64,000 nt of DNA, from contig MNCI01028301.1 in assembly GCA_015680685.1 (NCBI GenBank), forward strand, positions 428,164-492,163. The letters are read 5' to 3'. A program made the translations under genes and the position numbers. This document shows positions 12,690 to 23,148 of the stretch, piece after piece. Position 1 is the stretch's first letter; every line of letters starts with the position of its first letter. Source of the DNA: Gnetum montanum (lineage: Eukaryota > Streptophyta > Gnetopsida > Gnetales > Gnetaceae). The notes beneath the pieces were generated by a model, which saw only the letters and a list, made by a program, of their open reading frames with translations, was not told where the DNA came from and did no database searches.

Positions 12690-13590
12690 AGAGCAAGTTC
12701 ATCACCAACTCTTTGATGATATAAATGATGATACTCATTGGGAAGAGTTGGAAATTCNACTAAAGCAGATCGTCAAAGTGGAAATCGAGCAACTCATTAA
12801 GGCATGATTCATTTATTCCTTTTTGGATAGTGAGTGGGTTAGTCCAATTGTGATTATGTCAAAGAAAGGTCATTGATTTTTAGTTGTTGAATATGGCAAC
12901 ATTCAAAGATCATTTTGTATTGCCATTTCTTAATCAAATGCTAGACACAATATCTGGGCATTGCTACTACATTTTTCTAGATGGTTATAGTGGTTATAAT
13001 CAAATTTAAATTACACCATAGGATTAAGCAAAGATAGCATTTACAAATCCCTAGGGAACTTTTGCATATCATAAGATGCCATTTGGTTTATGTAATGTTC
13101 CTGCTGCATTCCAACACCTAGTTCTGAGCATTTTTCAATAGAAAATTGGTAGTGGTGTGGAAGTATTCATGGATGACTTCTTCACTTATGAAGGTACATT
13201 TGAACAAGCCCTAAACCGCCTTGAGAAAGTACTAGAATGATGTATTGAAATCAACTTGTAGCTTAATTAGCAAAAAAATCACTTAATGGTTCAAGAGGGC
13301 ATTGTATTGAGGCACAGAATATCATAAGCAAGAGTTGAGGTGGACCTTGAAAAAATAAGGGTTATCCAAGGAATAACTTGCGAACTAGAAACTGTCAAAA
13401 TGTTCAATCATTCCTTGGACATACTGGCTACTACTGATGATTCATAGAGAATTTCTCTAAAACCACAAAATTGTTGGTGGAGCTAACAAAGAAAGATGCT
13501 CCCTTTGTCTAGAGCATGGAATGTGAAAAAGCATTCTAATAGCTAAAAGAGAAACTTGTAGAAACTCTAATTCTATAAGTACTTGATTGG
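12690..13590 (+). pseudogene. Element B reverse transcriptase, with internal deletion
   Basis: The region encodes decayed Ty3/gypsy RT. Visible motifs are LDGYSGYNQ (about 12979-13005, decayed), TFAY.KMPFGLCN (about 13061-13100) and the catalytic FMDDF (about 13166-13180), followed by LN*QKNHLMVQEG, where the stop at 13268-13270 replaces a Trp codon. Compared with element E, about 270 bp of the N-terminal part are missing at the single N (12758), so this is either a deletion or an assembly join. A conserved FLGHTGYY segment after the palm lies near 13415. Confidence 0.85.
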
Positions 13591-13599
13591 TCTAGGCCA

Positions 13600-13975
13600 C
13601 TTCATATCATGATGGATGTGTCAAATTATACTTTGGAATCTATGCTTACAGAGTTAGATGATAACAAATGTCCATATTACATCCATTGTGCCAGCCAAAG
13701 CATTAAGGGTGCACAACTAAACTACACCGCTACAGAAAAAGAGTTGATGGCAGTGGTGTTTACTCTAGAAAATTTTAGGCATTATGTGCTTGGATACAAA
13801 GTGTTTGTGCACACAGACCATAGTTCCATTTTCTTCCTAATGAATAAGACAACGGTGATTCCTCATGTCATACAGTGGCTAGTGATCTTGTAGGAGTTTG
13901 ATATTATGATGGTAGATTGAAAGGGTACTATGACTGTGGTCATTGATCACTTGTATTGATTACAATGGGACAACA
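13600..13975 (+). pseudogene. Element B RNase H
   Basis: This is the RNase H domain following RT; it would remove the RNA strand during replication. A nearly open stretch (13609-13893) begins with an MMDVSNYTLE segment, equivalent to the DAS motif with D retained. It continues with YYIHCASQSI, QLNYTATEKELMAVV, FRHYVLGYKVFVHTDHS and a decayed DH terminus near 13945. Its motifs match those in A (1525-1890) and E (43340-43710). Confidence 0.85.
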
Positions 13976-14049
13976 AAGAGGAAGAAAATCCACTATTTGA
14001 TATGTTTCTTGATGAACTCCTCTTTTTTGGAGCTATAATTGAATAATTC

Positions 14050-15368
14050 CTCAGTGAGCCTAAATGGTATGATGGAATTCTCGCTTATCTTCTTACTCAG
14101 GAGATGCCACAAGGATTGGACCACTGGAAGAAACAACAGTTTCTTCACCAAGTAAAACACTTCATGGAAATCAATAGACACCTCTACAAAGTGTGCACTA
14201 ATGGCCTAGTTCATTGGTACGTCCTTAATGCTAATCGATTGCAAATTCTCCAAGATTCTCACGAAGGTCCTTGTGGAGGACATTATGCTGGGAGATGCAT
14301 GATCATTAAAATCCTGATGGCAGGGTACTATTGGCTAACAATCTTTAGGGATGCTCACCATTATGTTTGCTCTTGTGAATGATAACAAGAATATGGTGGA
14401 ATGATTGCTTGAATGGAGGAACCTCAACAATGGATTCAACCGTTGGAACCCTTTGACATCTGGGGCATCAATTTCATGGGTTTCATCATGCCCATGTCAA
14501 ATTCAAAGGNAGGCATCAATTTCATGGGTTTCATCATGCCCATGTCAAATTCAAAGGCATACATCATAGTCACTGTTGACTATTGTACAAAATGGGAAGA
14601 AGAAATAGTCATCATCAACTGTACATCTTCAACTACTACTCGGTTTGTATAAAAGAATGTTGTAAACAAATTTGGTGTGCCACATGCATTAATTTCTTAT
14701 AATGGAACTCACTTTATAGGTGCTACTTTTCAGAAGATCATGCAATGCTTAGGGGTTGAACACAAATTCACAACACCGTACTGTCCTCAAGCTAATGGTT
14801 AAGCTAACAATAGGGAAATCACAAGGATTTTGACAAGAATTTTTAGCAAATATAGGAAATACTAGAGCACAAAACTCAACGATGTCCTTTAGGCCTACCA
14901 CTTAACATGGAAACTTCCTATAGGCTACTCTTCCTACGAGCTTATGTACAGAAAATTACCAACACTTCCTATTTAATCTAAGCTCCATACACTTTCAATA
15001 TCTTGTGACCTTGAGCTTGAATTAATTCTAGCCTAAAAAAAAGACTAATGAATCTCAACCTGCTAGACGGAAATTAATTGGTAGCCTTATCATCCAACGA
15101 ATTGCACAAGGCCTACAACAAAAAGCGTTATGGCCTAAAAATTAGAAAAGTCAAATTTCAACTGGGAAATAAGGTTCTCTATTGGAACCCCATACATGTA
15201 CCTTAACGACCTAAGTTCCAAACATTGTGGGAAGGACCTTGCATCATTTATGAAACTTTTCCTTTTGGGACCATGATGATCTACAAACCTAAGAGCCCAA
15301 AGAAGAAATAACTGGTCAACATCCAACAAATTAAACCTTTCCATGAGTATAAGCCAACTCATAGAATA
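14050..15368 (+). pseudogene. Element B integrase
   Basis: This is a decayed integrase. The zinc-binding N-terminus (HEGPCGGHYAG at about 14261; the CC pair is damaged at about 14370) is followed by the core (FDIWGINF near 14453, then DYCTKWEE, GVPHALIS.NGTHF and YCPQANG near 14782). The C-terminal module includes KVLYWNP near 15170. An exact 46-bp duplication (14464-14509 and 14512-14557) separated by one base and a single N at 14510 is almost certainly an assembly artefact, and it adds an extra copy of INFMGFI to the reading frame. Confidence 0.85.
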
Positions 15369-17117
15369 AAAACCTCATCAGATGGACAACCACGTTCCAT
15401 ATTTTGGATCTCCTCCTTTTAACTTAGTCATGGGGGAGATGGCCACCCATGCTAATCATATAAGTGGCTCATTAGTTTTTCAACTTTTTATTTTACACAT
15501 TCTTTATTTTACATCTTCTTGTTTTCAGGTTACTATTCTTTTCTAATTTTTGTTTTACATCGTCATTAGTACACTTGCTATTTCTTGAAAATTTTTTAGT
15601 TTCTTTTATATTTTCTTTTATTTTATTTTGATGTGATTTTCTAACTTTTTGTTAATAAGTGCTAGGTACAGTGGTAATGCATTGGTTGATGGTGGTATGT
15701 ACTATTTTTGTTATTTGATTATTGGTGTCTAGTTTTTGGATTTGAATTTCATTACAAATAATTAGGACATGGTTTCTTTTTCATGTAATTGGAAGTGAGT
15801 CCATAACACCCACCCATTCAAAAACTTTATGGTTTTCCTTGTTCTAGAAATGTGCAGTCTCTTTTTCATTGACAAAACTTTAATAAATTTGTGACTTTGC
15901 TAGTTTTTGGAATTGGGAAGGATTTAAAGGTTTGAATAGGATGTGGCTTCAAGGGGATTTAGTATTCTTTGTACCTTTTTTTCTACCTAGGTGCATGTGT
16001 GTTTTCATGAATTTCTTACTATTCTATGTCAACCAGTAAAAGAAAGTTAAATAAGTCCTTGCATGATGTGGTTCTCATAAAAAAAATGATGAGAATTCAA
16101 AGCACATCCCTTGGAAAAAATAAATGCATACATCTTTGCATGGTTTGGTACTTATTAGGAAAAAAAAATGAAAATTCAAAGCACACCCCTTAGACAAAAT
16201 AAATGCATGTGTCTTTGCATGGTGTGGTTCCCATTAAAAAAAAAACAATAGGAATTCAAAGCACATCCCTTAGATAGAATAAATAGGCTATAAGCAATGG
16301 TTATGGGAATACTCCCCTCTAACTAAGGCGCTTCCTCACTTCTTGCTTCTCTTCTCTTTTCTAATAAGGAATAGTGGTTGTTCTATGTGAGCACTCTTGT
16401 GTCTTTGGGGATGGACTAGTCTTAGAATGTCGATGCGAAGTCACTGAACGTGGTTGGTTTTGATATGGACTAAGGATGGATATTATCAAGTCATTTAACC
16501 ACAAAATCCACAAGGTGTTTCATGTGACCATAATTAGGAACTCCATTCCATTGTTTCTCATCCATCTATTCTTTCCATGTCTCACCTCACTGCTAGTTTC
16601 ATGTTTTGGTTTGATGTGTCAAAATTCTTAGTTAGTTTTTTCTGGGTTTCTATACTTAACCTTTTGTAACCATTAATCATCCATAGAGCCCATGGACTCT
16701 TTGTTTTGAAGTTATGCAAGGACATAAGAGGCCAGTGCCTACTTTGGGGAGGACCCACTTGTATATCTTTTGGTTGGGTTAGTTAAGTTTTTTTACCCTT
16801 AGACTTTTACAATCAAATTATTTTTGTTTATCCCATCAATGACATCCCATTATGCACATCTTCATAACATTTTTTAGTGAACTTTTCTTTTTATTGTCTT
16901 GAATTCTTACACTCTCTTCAAATATTTTCTTATGTTGAAATTTTCCAAATTTTATGGACTACCTATCTATTTTATCCTATTTGTTAGCCTTCCTACTAAC
17001 ATTACTAAAGGAATCAATCTACCACAATCACAACCTAGCTAAGTGTAACCATCAATGAGACAAGGCATTTAAACTACTATGTGTTACACATTGCATAGTA
17101 ATTCATGATTATGTTGT
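15369..17117 (+). other. Element B noncoding region after integrase
   Basis: No coding sequence is recognisable. T-rich sequence with TTAATAAG (about 15653) matches the post-pol region of E. From 15780 to 16780 it is homologous to E 45470-46440, including the text 'ggggaggacccacttgtata'. In 16060-16280 a segment of about 75 bp, marked by 'gcatggtgtggttc' and 'gaattcaaagcacatccctt', is repeated three times in tandem. The internal promoter repeats that E and G have before the 3' ORF are not visible here. Confidence 0.5.
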
Positions 17118-17447
17118 GATTGCAATGGGAAACATGGACTGGAAGAGAGACTATCTTCACCAAGGATGATGCAGCAGGATCATTCGTGATCATTGGATCT
17201 TCTCTCATTCTTCTGCTACTAAGAGGTGTTAGATGTCAGTGTTATTTAGGGTGTTCCCTTATCCTATCATGGACACCCAATGTTGAAAAGATTGTATCTT
17301 TGTACATTTGGGCACTCAGAGTTTATTATTCCATTTGAGTCAATTTGTATGTTAGTCAATAATCCCATACCTACCCAATATTTTGTAAAGAACTTGTTCT
17401 TCCTCTCCTTCACTCAAGGACAAGTTTTCATTTAGTCATGGGGGTTA
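17118..17447 (+). pseudogene. Element B remnant of the 3' ORF and pre-LTR region
   Basis: GTGATTGCA|ATG at 17112-17127 matches the acceptor/start region of the 3' ORF in C, E and G, but within about 120 bp the sequence switches to the region found after the 3' ORF stop in the sister copies (AATCCCATACCT..CCAAT..TTTTGTAA). Roughly 2.7 kb of 3' ORF is therefore deleted. An open stretch of 72 codons here is a by-product of the junction and I do not call it a gene. The polypurine tract TGGGGGTTA ends at 17447. Confidence 0.55.
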
Positions 17448-18272
17448 TGATGAAACACATTTTTTGTCATGCTCTGATGTTAGGTATCTAACATCAGGGT
17501 CTTGATTCAACATTGGGTATTTGACATTGGGGGATATATGCTGACCTATAAATATAGTGCCTAGGCTCCTAATTTGGCAGTCATTTTTCAATTTTTAGTT
17601 AAAGTAGTGAAGCTTTTGTAGTTTACTTTCTCCAAAGTTAGAATATTTTCTTAGTGCCCACAGAAGGAGTCTAAGTGTGTACAGTTCTTTGTTTGAACAC
17701 TGATGTACTTAGGCACAACAGTGTGATGAGAATAAAACAAACTCTTTTGACAATCCTTGCAGCATTGAGAATAGATTAATGTTTCTTTTAATGCAATTTA
17801 CTCTTATGTACTTTAATTTACTACATTTCAATTAAACAATTACTTTCTAACAATTAATAAACACAAGCACAACCACTTCAAGCATACATATAGTACTTGA
17901 AAACCTAGCAACACTTAACGTTTGGTAGCCTAGCAGTACTATATGTGTTTAAGATGTGTCTAGGAAAGTGGGGCGGTTACTTGTGTTAGGCTAGTTAGGT
18001 AACAGATGAATTAGATATTCCATTACTTTTTGTATGAGATCAAATTTATAAAACATAAAATAAGAAAAATCATGTATCTCAATTACACTTAAACCATACC
18101 CTTGAGCCCCACAAGTGCAGTTGGAAAGATAACAAACATTCTCAATACCCATTTCACTTCCTAGAAGAGCTAGTGTACTAGAGAATTATTGGTTAACATA
18201 ATTCAATTAGATCATATGTAAATGACTTAGTGATTCATATGGTTGGACATAGGAGTACCTTCCCACTCATCA
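17448..18272 (+). repeat. Element B 3' LTR
   Basis: The 825-bp LTR runs from TGATGAAACACA to CCACTCATCA. At 17474-17497 it has a perfect palindrome with 10-bp arms (CTGATGTTAG and CTAACATCAG) around GTAT, followed by the TATA box CTATAAATATAG (about 17545-17556) and a poly(A)-like AATAAAAC near 17731. It is followed by the target copy CTTAG (18273-18277). Confidence 0.9.
17474..17556 (+). promoter_or_regulatory. Element B LTR promoter: palindrome plus TATA box
   Basis: The 24-bp palindrome (arms CTGATGTTAG/CTAACATCAG, spacer GTAT) lies about 50 bp upstream of CTATAAATATAG. The decayed equivalent in the 5' LTR is at about 8470-8585. Element G has a different palindrome with the same GTAT spacer in the same place (58138-58157). 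Confidence 0.5.
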
Positions 18273-18277
18273 CTTAG

Positions 18278-18534
18278 ATATAGCATGTACCTTCATTTTT
18301 ATTATGTTTGCAATTAGGAGTAAAATGAACCCTACAACATCACATAACATATACCTCATTGTGAGTTAAACCATACACTTAGACTTCACTAACTCAAGGT
18401 GAGAAGATAATGGTCATGAACTTAATATTAATCACTAGCATAATTACATTGTCCATCCATAGATTACAATTTGGTCACTTGTGAACATTTGTGACTTTTA
18501 TGGTAAAGTGTTTGGATTGCTGCACCACTCATCA
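18278..18534 (+). repeat. Element A 3' LTR, second part
   Basis: The sequence continues A's LTR after the B insertion and ends CCACTCATCA. It shares with the end of G's LTR (58760-58945) the blocks CTCA.T.TG..TAAACC.TAC and GG.GAGAA/GGGAAGA.....GTGA. No promoter-like element lies in this part. Confidence 0.7.
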
Positions 18535-18653
18535 TGCATCATAATGGTAGGGGAGTTTTTACAATTTTTAGAGCCCATAGCACCTTCCAAGTGCTATAAC
18601 TTGCACATTTATTGTCTAATTCTACTCATTCTTTGACCCTCTAACTACCAAAG

Positions 18654-18944
18654 GTAAGTTTTACATCATCGAGACCACAAACCCATGGTTTATGATGGTA
18701 AATTTTTTAAAATTTTTTTTAACTTCCCAAGGTTTAACTAATAAAATAATATTAAAATTTCCATCTACATCAAGTTAAACCTCATTAAAAAAATTGAGTA
18801 GCTAAATGAATAAAATAATAGTAAAATAATCAATCTACCATGATCACAACTAACTGAAGTGTAAATTACCCAAAAGAAGAAGGTATACATAGCATTAAAG
18901 ATTACACATTAATAATTAATTCTTGGTTATGTTTATGATTACAG
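18654..18944 (+). other. Putative leader intron before the element C 3' ORF
   Basis: The donor AAAG|GTAAGT is at 18654-18659 and the acceptor GATTACAG directly precedes the ATG at 18945, giving 291 bp. The interior is AT-rich, as plant introns are. Element A has the same arrangement with 303 bp; in E the donor position reads ACATAAGA and would be mutated. Confidence 0.45.
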
Positions 18945-21795
18945 ATGGAACCAAAGTGAGGACCACAAGGCAAAGGACCATCCCAACCAAGGAAGAAATG
19001 ACCAAGAGGAAGAAGGGGCTAGCAGCCACAACAACCCCAAGAATAAGAGGTGGAGACCCATGCAATAAGACCTCTTTATGAGGAGCTCGAAGTGGAATCT
19101 ATTCATCAAATTCCCGTAGTAGAGACTGGCTAGTCATAATAGCATGAGGTGCCAGGGCTAAGGCCTAATATTGAGCTCACATTGACCGAGGCCTTCTTGT
19201 AAAAAATCTATTCCAAGAAGGTCCAAAGCTCGATTTTTCAAGAGCTTAACTTTGGTTCCTTCTTGGACTTGATGCTAGAGGAAGTCCAGACTCAACTATA
19301 GGGATCTCCCATATGGCCCATTCTCTCTTTTAGTGGAGAATGATATATGGGAGAAACATACCTCTTTTGGAAAAACTAGCAAGGAGACACCATTATCAAA
19401 ATTAAAGATATAACTATCTCTTATTTAGTTGAGGCCATTTTAGAGGCCCTTGATTTGCCAGAAACATGGGCAAATTTGGTGAAAATCTCCACTCAAGTAG
19501 ACTTAGAGGCAAAGAAAGAATGGATTCAATGGTGTTATGGGATGGACCATAAGGAGTATGGTGTATTCACTAAGGTAAAGTAAGCCTATTTTACAATAGT
19601 GACTTATTACCTAAACCCAATGATGAGCCTTAGCAAGATGATTACCTTCTTTAGCTATGTGTGCATCGCTCTTATTGGAAAGTTCCCTATTAACTTCCCT
19701 TAGCTCATGTTCCCTAAAATAGAGAAATGCTTCAAAGAAAATGAGAGAAAAAGAAATACACTTCCCATCCTATGCCTAATTTGCAAACTTAATAGAAGGG
19801 GAGGCATAGCTTGTTATGCCAATGATATGATCCACCATGCTTCTATTGCATCTTGGCAGGAGATGATGAAGGACAAGGTAGCTACTAAGTTGCTAGAGGA
19901 GAAGTGGCCATCATCATCACCTACCAATGAGATTACACCAGAGGTCCATGCAACTATTGAGTAAATGAGGAACCCTTGTGAATATTTTTTGTAATGAAAA
20001 TAAGGAGAGGTAAGTGATGGGGAGGCATTGGTCTACTGGATAGTGTTGAGTGACCTCAACAAAATTACTAGGACAATCAACTGGTTGGAAGAGACTGCCC
20101 TATTTTTTTCCACACAATGCATACATGTATCCATGAGAATAAATCCAAGAACCTAAGAAGTTACGATGTCCATCACTAGATAACAAGAGTTCCATGATAT
20201 TTTTGGAATTGTTGTGACTTTCGTGATGTGCTAGAGGAACGTGATGAGGATACTATCTTAGTCATGCAACATCATGGACAAGAAATAGTAGCAGAAGTGG
20301 TGGTAGATCATGTGGTTGAAGCTTTGAATGCTCTTGCAGTAGTTATGCTTGACATAGCTATCCTAAAAGATGTGTAGGATTTTGTAGGAGTGGGAAGTAG
20401 GTGATTAAGTATAGCCCAACATGAGGAGGTTTTGGATTGACTGGTGAAAACTAAACAACCACTTTCAAACATCTTTGATCTTCTAGAAGAAATCACTACT
20501 ATCTAGTTGGAGATACTAGAGACAAAGGACAAGCTCATCATTGCTAATGCTTAATTAGAGGTAGCCACTACCAAAAACCATCAGTTGGATGCTAAATTTA
20601 TGGAATTAAGAGATGGTCTTACTTATCTCACTATTCTTAGCTGAGGAATCACCAAAGATGAAACTTTTTTGTAGCTTCATCAAAAATTGAAGGAGGCTAA
20701 GAATGCTAAGGACATGACATTCTTTGACTCCTCCTTATTGGAAGCACTTGCCTTTAGCATCAATAAGAACTTGGCTCAAGTCCATAAAGAAAAATTAGTC
20801 TTGATAAAGAAGATTCATCACCTATGAAATGTTAAGGAATGAAAAGACCAAATGCTTGAATTTGTGAGACAATGGCAAGAATAGCTAGCTAAGGTGAACT
20901 TGGGTTTAAGGAGGTTGGTAGTAAAGAACCAAAATCTCTCTATGGAGGAAGTCCAGGTGCTTTATCAAAAGATAGCCATCAAGGTAGCCACTTGGAAAAA
21001 TGAAGCTCTAAAGTTTGAATGTATTAAAAATCACTACAGGGACCAAGTGGGGGTCCTCAAAGAAGTAAATAAAAAAGAAATTCAATTGGCTAAGGTGAAG
21101 ATGAATGAGGTACTCTAGTAACTTCAGTAAAGAGGTGATGTATGGTAGCCAATCTTTGGTAGCCTAAATGCATATAAGAAAGTAGAGATTCACTTGAAGT
21201 AGTTGTAAATAGAGAAGATGACTAAATACATGGACTTTGCCAACCTCCAATATGCTAACGTGGCTATGCTAACTATAGGGAGGCCAAGGTTAGAACTTGA
21301 GAAGCAAGTGGCTAATTTGTACCTCCTTTATGAGGTTGAATTCAAGTATCACAAGGAGACTAAGTAAAATTTGGAGATAGCTAATGCCAAGGTTAAAGTC
21401 CTCTAGAACTAATTTACTAATAAATGATCAATTGTCAAGGACTTGTCCAGAGGGATGAATAAGTACCACGAGCTGTGGAACTTAGTTAAGACATTTGATG
21501 TTGAATGGAAACAATTCGTAGTATGGTTCATGAATGTTAAGGAGTTATTCTTCATAATGCCCTATTTATGGGACTTCCCTGCACCAGCCCACATTAGTGA
21601 AGCCACATTGACTATGTATGATCTCTAGAATAAGGAGGAGAAAATGAAAGTATTACTAGATGCTTTCCACTTAACTCTTGGGCTGTAGCCAGATAACCTT
21701 AGCCTCAGCCATAGCCATCACCACCACCATAAGAATCAGAGCCTAGTGAACATTCTTCAGCACCCTAGGAGCCTCCACTTCCTAGTACTATCTAA
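18945..21795 (+). pseudogene. Element C 3' ORF (Athila env-position protein), decayed
   Basis: This is the best guide to the full protein. From the ATG after the splice-like acceptor to TAA at 21793-21795 is 2851 bp, against 2853 bp in element E, so the ancestral protein was about 950 residues. The N-terminus is rich in Lys/Gln/Arg/Pro. A globular block follows (19240-19960) containing FGSFLDL, YMGETYLFW, ISYLVEAILEALDLP and a readable part from 19707 (MFPKIEKCFKEN). The second half (about 20280-21660) is Lys/Glu/Leu-rich with heptad-like spacing, probably a coiled coil; readable parts are 20894-21118 and 21443-21628. A His-rich stretch (about 21710-21735) precedes the C-terminus. The globular part resembles the 'putative plant transposon protein' domain of Athila 3' ORFs. 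Function is unknown. Confidence 0.7.
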
Positions 21796-22019
21796 TCTTT
21801 GCCTTGTCTTCAACAACCAGAGGGTTGCTACCATCATTTTTGTAAGGGTATCCAATTTTGTTATCAAGGACATCCAATTTTATAATTTTGTAGAATTTGG
21901 TACTTAGAGTTAGTTAGTTAGAATTAGTTAGTTAATAATCCCATACCTTCCAATTTTGTAAGAAGCTCGATCCTAATTTTGTTCACTTGAGGATGAGTTT
22001 TCACTTATTCGTAGGGATA

Positions 22020-22855
22020 TGATGAATCATTGACTAGTTATGTTAGTGAGCTTGTGTCAATGTAGTCCCATTGATGCATGAGAAGATGTGTTGATGTAGT
22101 GTCATGTCACACCTATATAAATGCACATACCCACTGCATTTATGTCATGTTATGTCATTAGATTAGCCAAGTTCTTGTAGTTTTCTTTAGCCAGAGTTAG
22201 AATATTTTTTGAGTGCTTGTAGTATGACTTCAAGGAATTGTATGAGTTCTTATTTGAGCATCATTGTACCTAGACATAGTGATGTGATAGTAATAAAATG
22301 AGGTTGTTGATACTTGTTGCAGCACTTAGAATAGATTAATGTTTATTTCCATGCACTTTATTATTCATGCAATTTACATTCTTATTCTTAGTTAATTAAT
22401 GCACTTAATAACAAACACATAAGTACAACCACTTTGAACATATTGTAAATTGCATGAATAATAAACTTCATGGAAATAGAAATTTAGTAACCTAGTAGCA
22501 TTAAGATGAGTTTAGGATACATATAGAAAGTGGGCTCAGATGCTTATGTTAGGCTAGTTAGCTTAAGAATCATTAAATGGTTAAGTAAAATTTTCAATTA
22601 ATCATCTTTAATTTAACACTTAGATTAAATAAATCCAAATATAAAATATAAATAAATATCATGTACCTTGGCTTACACTTAACCATATGAATGAGCTTAC
22701 ACAATTAAGAGCCAAGAAGACAATGATCATAATTCCTAAGTCACTATCTTTGTCTATCGGTACACTTAGGAGATAAGTCCACAGAATTCAATTAGATTGC
22801 TAGTGAATGCTTTTGATTCATATTTTTGAGTAGAGGGACTTCTTGCTACTCATCA
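22020..22855 (+). repeat. Element C 3' LTR
   Basis: The 836-bp LTR starts TGATGAATCATT directly after the decayed polypurine tract GTAGGGATA and ends CTACTCATCA. The TATA box CTATATAAATGC is at about 22114. GTAATAAAATGAGG at about 22290 is poly(A)-like. Short direct repeats of TTGATG(T)A/GTAGTG lie upstream of the TATA box (22058-22105) and recall those of element E. No pair is in the window. Confidence 0.8.
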
Positions 22856-23140
22856 CTCTTGAAGGAGAATAAAATTAGGAACTAAATATTGCATGTGGAG
22901 AAAAGCACTGACAACTTTTATTTGAAGTCTATTAGTAAGACCTTAGACATTCTATGTAAAGATTAACATATGATGAAGGAGGATGAGGCCCTTGCCCTAT
23001 TAGTAGAATCAATATTCTCAAAAGAAATTATCTTTATATTTTGACCAACATTTAAAAAGTAATTATTAGTAAATAAAATATCTTGAACATGTTTTGAAGA
23101 TATGACATATATAAACAAATAAATAGACTTCATCGATGTT
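22856..23140. other. Unassigned sequence after element C
   Basis: AT-rich sequence; I see no gene, repeat or signal here. Confidence 0.4.
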
Positions 23141-23148
23141 TTTTATTA

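Larger units (their letters stand above)
8446..18272 (+). mobile_element. Element B: complete but decayed Athila-like element, nested in the LTR of element A
   Basis: Both LTRs (8446-9294 and 17448-18272), a tRNA-Asp-type primer site, gag, protease, RT, RNase H, integrase and a polypurine tract are present in the normal order. The 5-bp target duplication is exact: CTTAG at 8441-8445 and 18273-18277. The two LTRs differ at many positions, mostly transitions, plus small indels, so the insertion is old although younger than A. B has lost almost all of the 3' ORF that the sister copies keep, and it also lacks about 270 bp of RT at an N junction (12758). Confidence 0.9.
1..18534 (+). mobile_element. 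Element A: Athila-like Ty3/gypsy retrotransposon, 5' end outside window, interrupted by element B
   Basis: The visible order is the end of protease, RT, RNase H, integrase, a long noncoding stretch, a 3' ORF, a polypurine tract and a 3' LTR. The LTR begins at 7810, is cut at 8445 by element B, and resumes at 18278 to end CCACTCATCA at 18534. The resumed piece resembles the last 250 bp of the LTR of element G (58110-58945), which supports it being the severed tail. The sequence after 18534 is the leader of a different copy's 3' ORF (element C), so A itself appears inserted in C. The left target-site copy and 5' LTR lie before position 1; the right flank reads tgcat. Confidence 0.8.
18535..22855 (+). 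mobile_element. Element C: 3' part of an Athila-like element (3' ORF and 3' LTR)
   Basis: Directly after the end of element A the sequence is the untranslated leader of a 3' ORF, parallel to 46795 onward in element E. It is followed by the ORF, a decayed polypurine tract and an LTR. The 5' LTR, gag and pol must lie left of the window, on the other side of A. The element is therefore the oldest layer of the nest C > A > B. No target duplication can be tested because the left end is outside the window; the right flank is ctctt. Confidence 0.75.
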
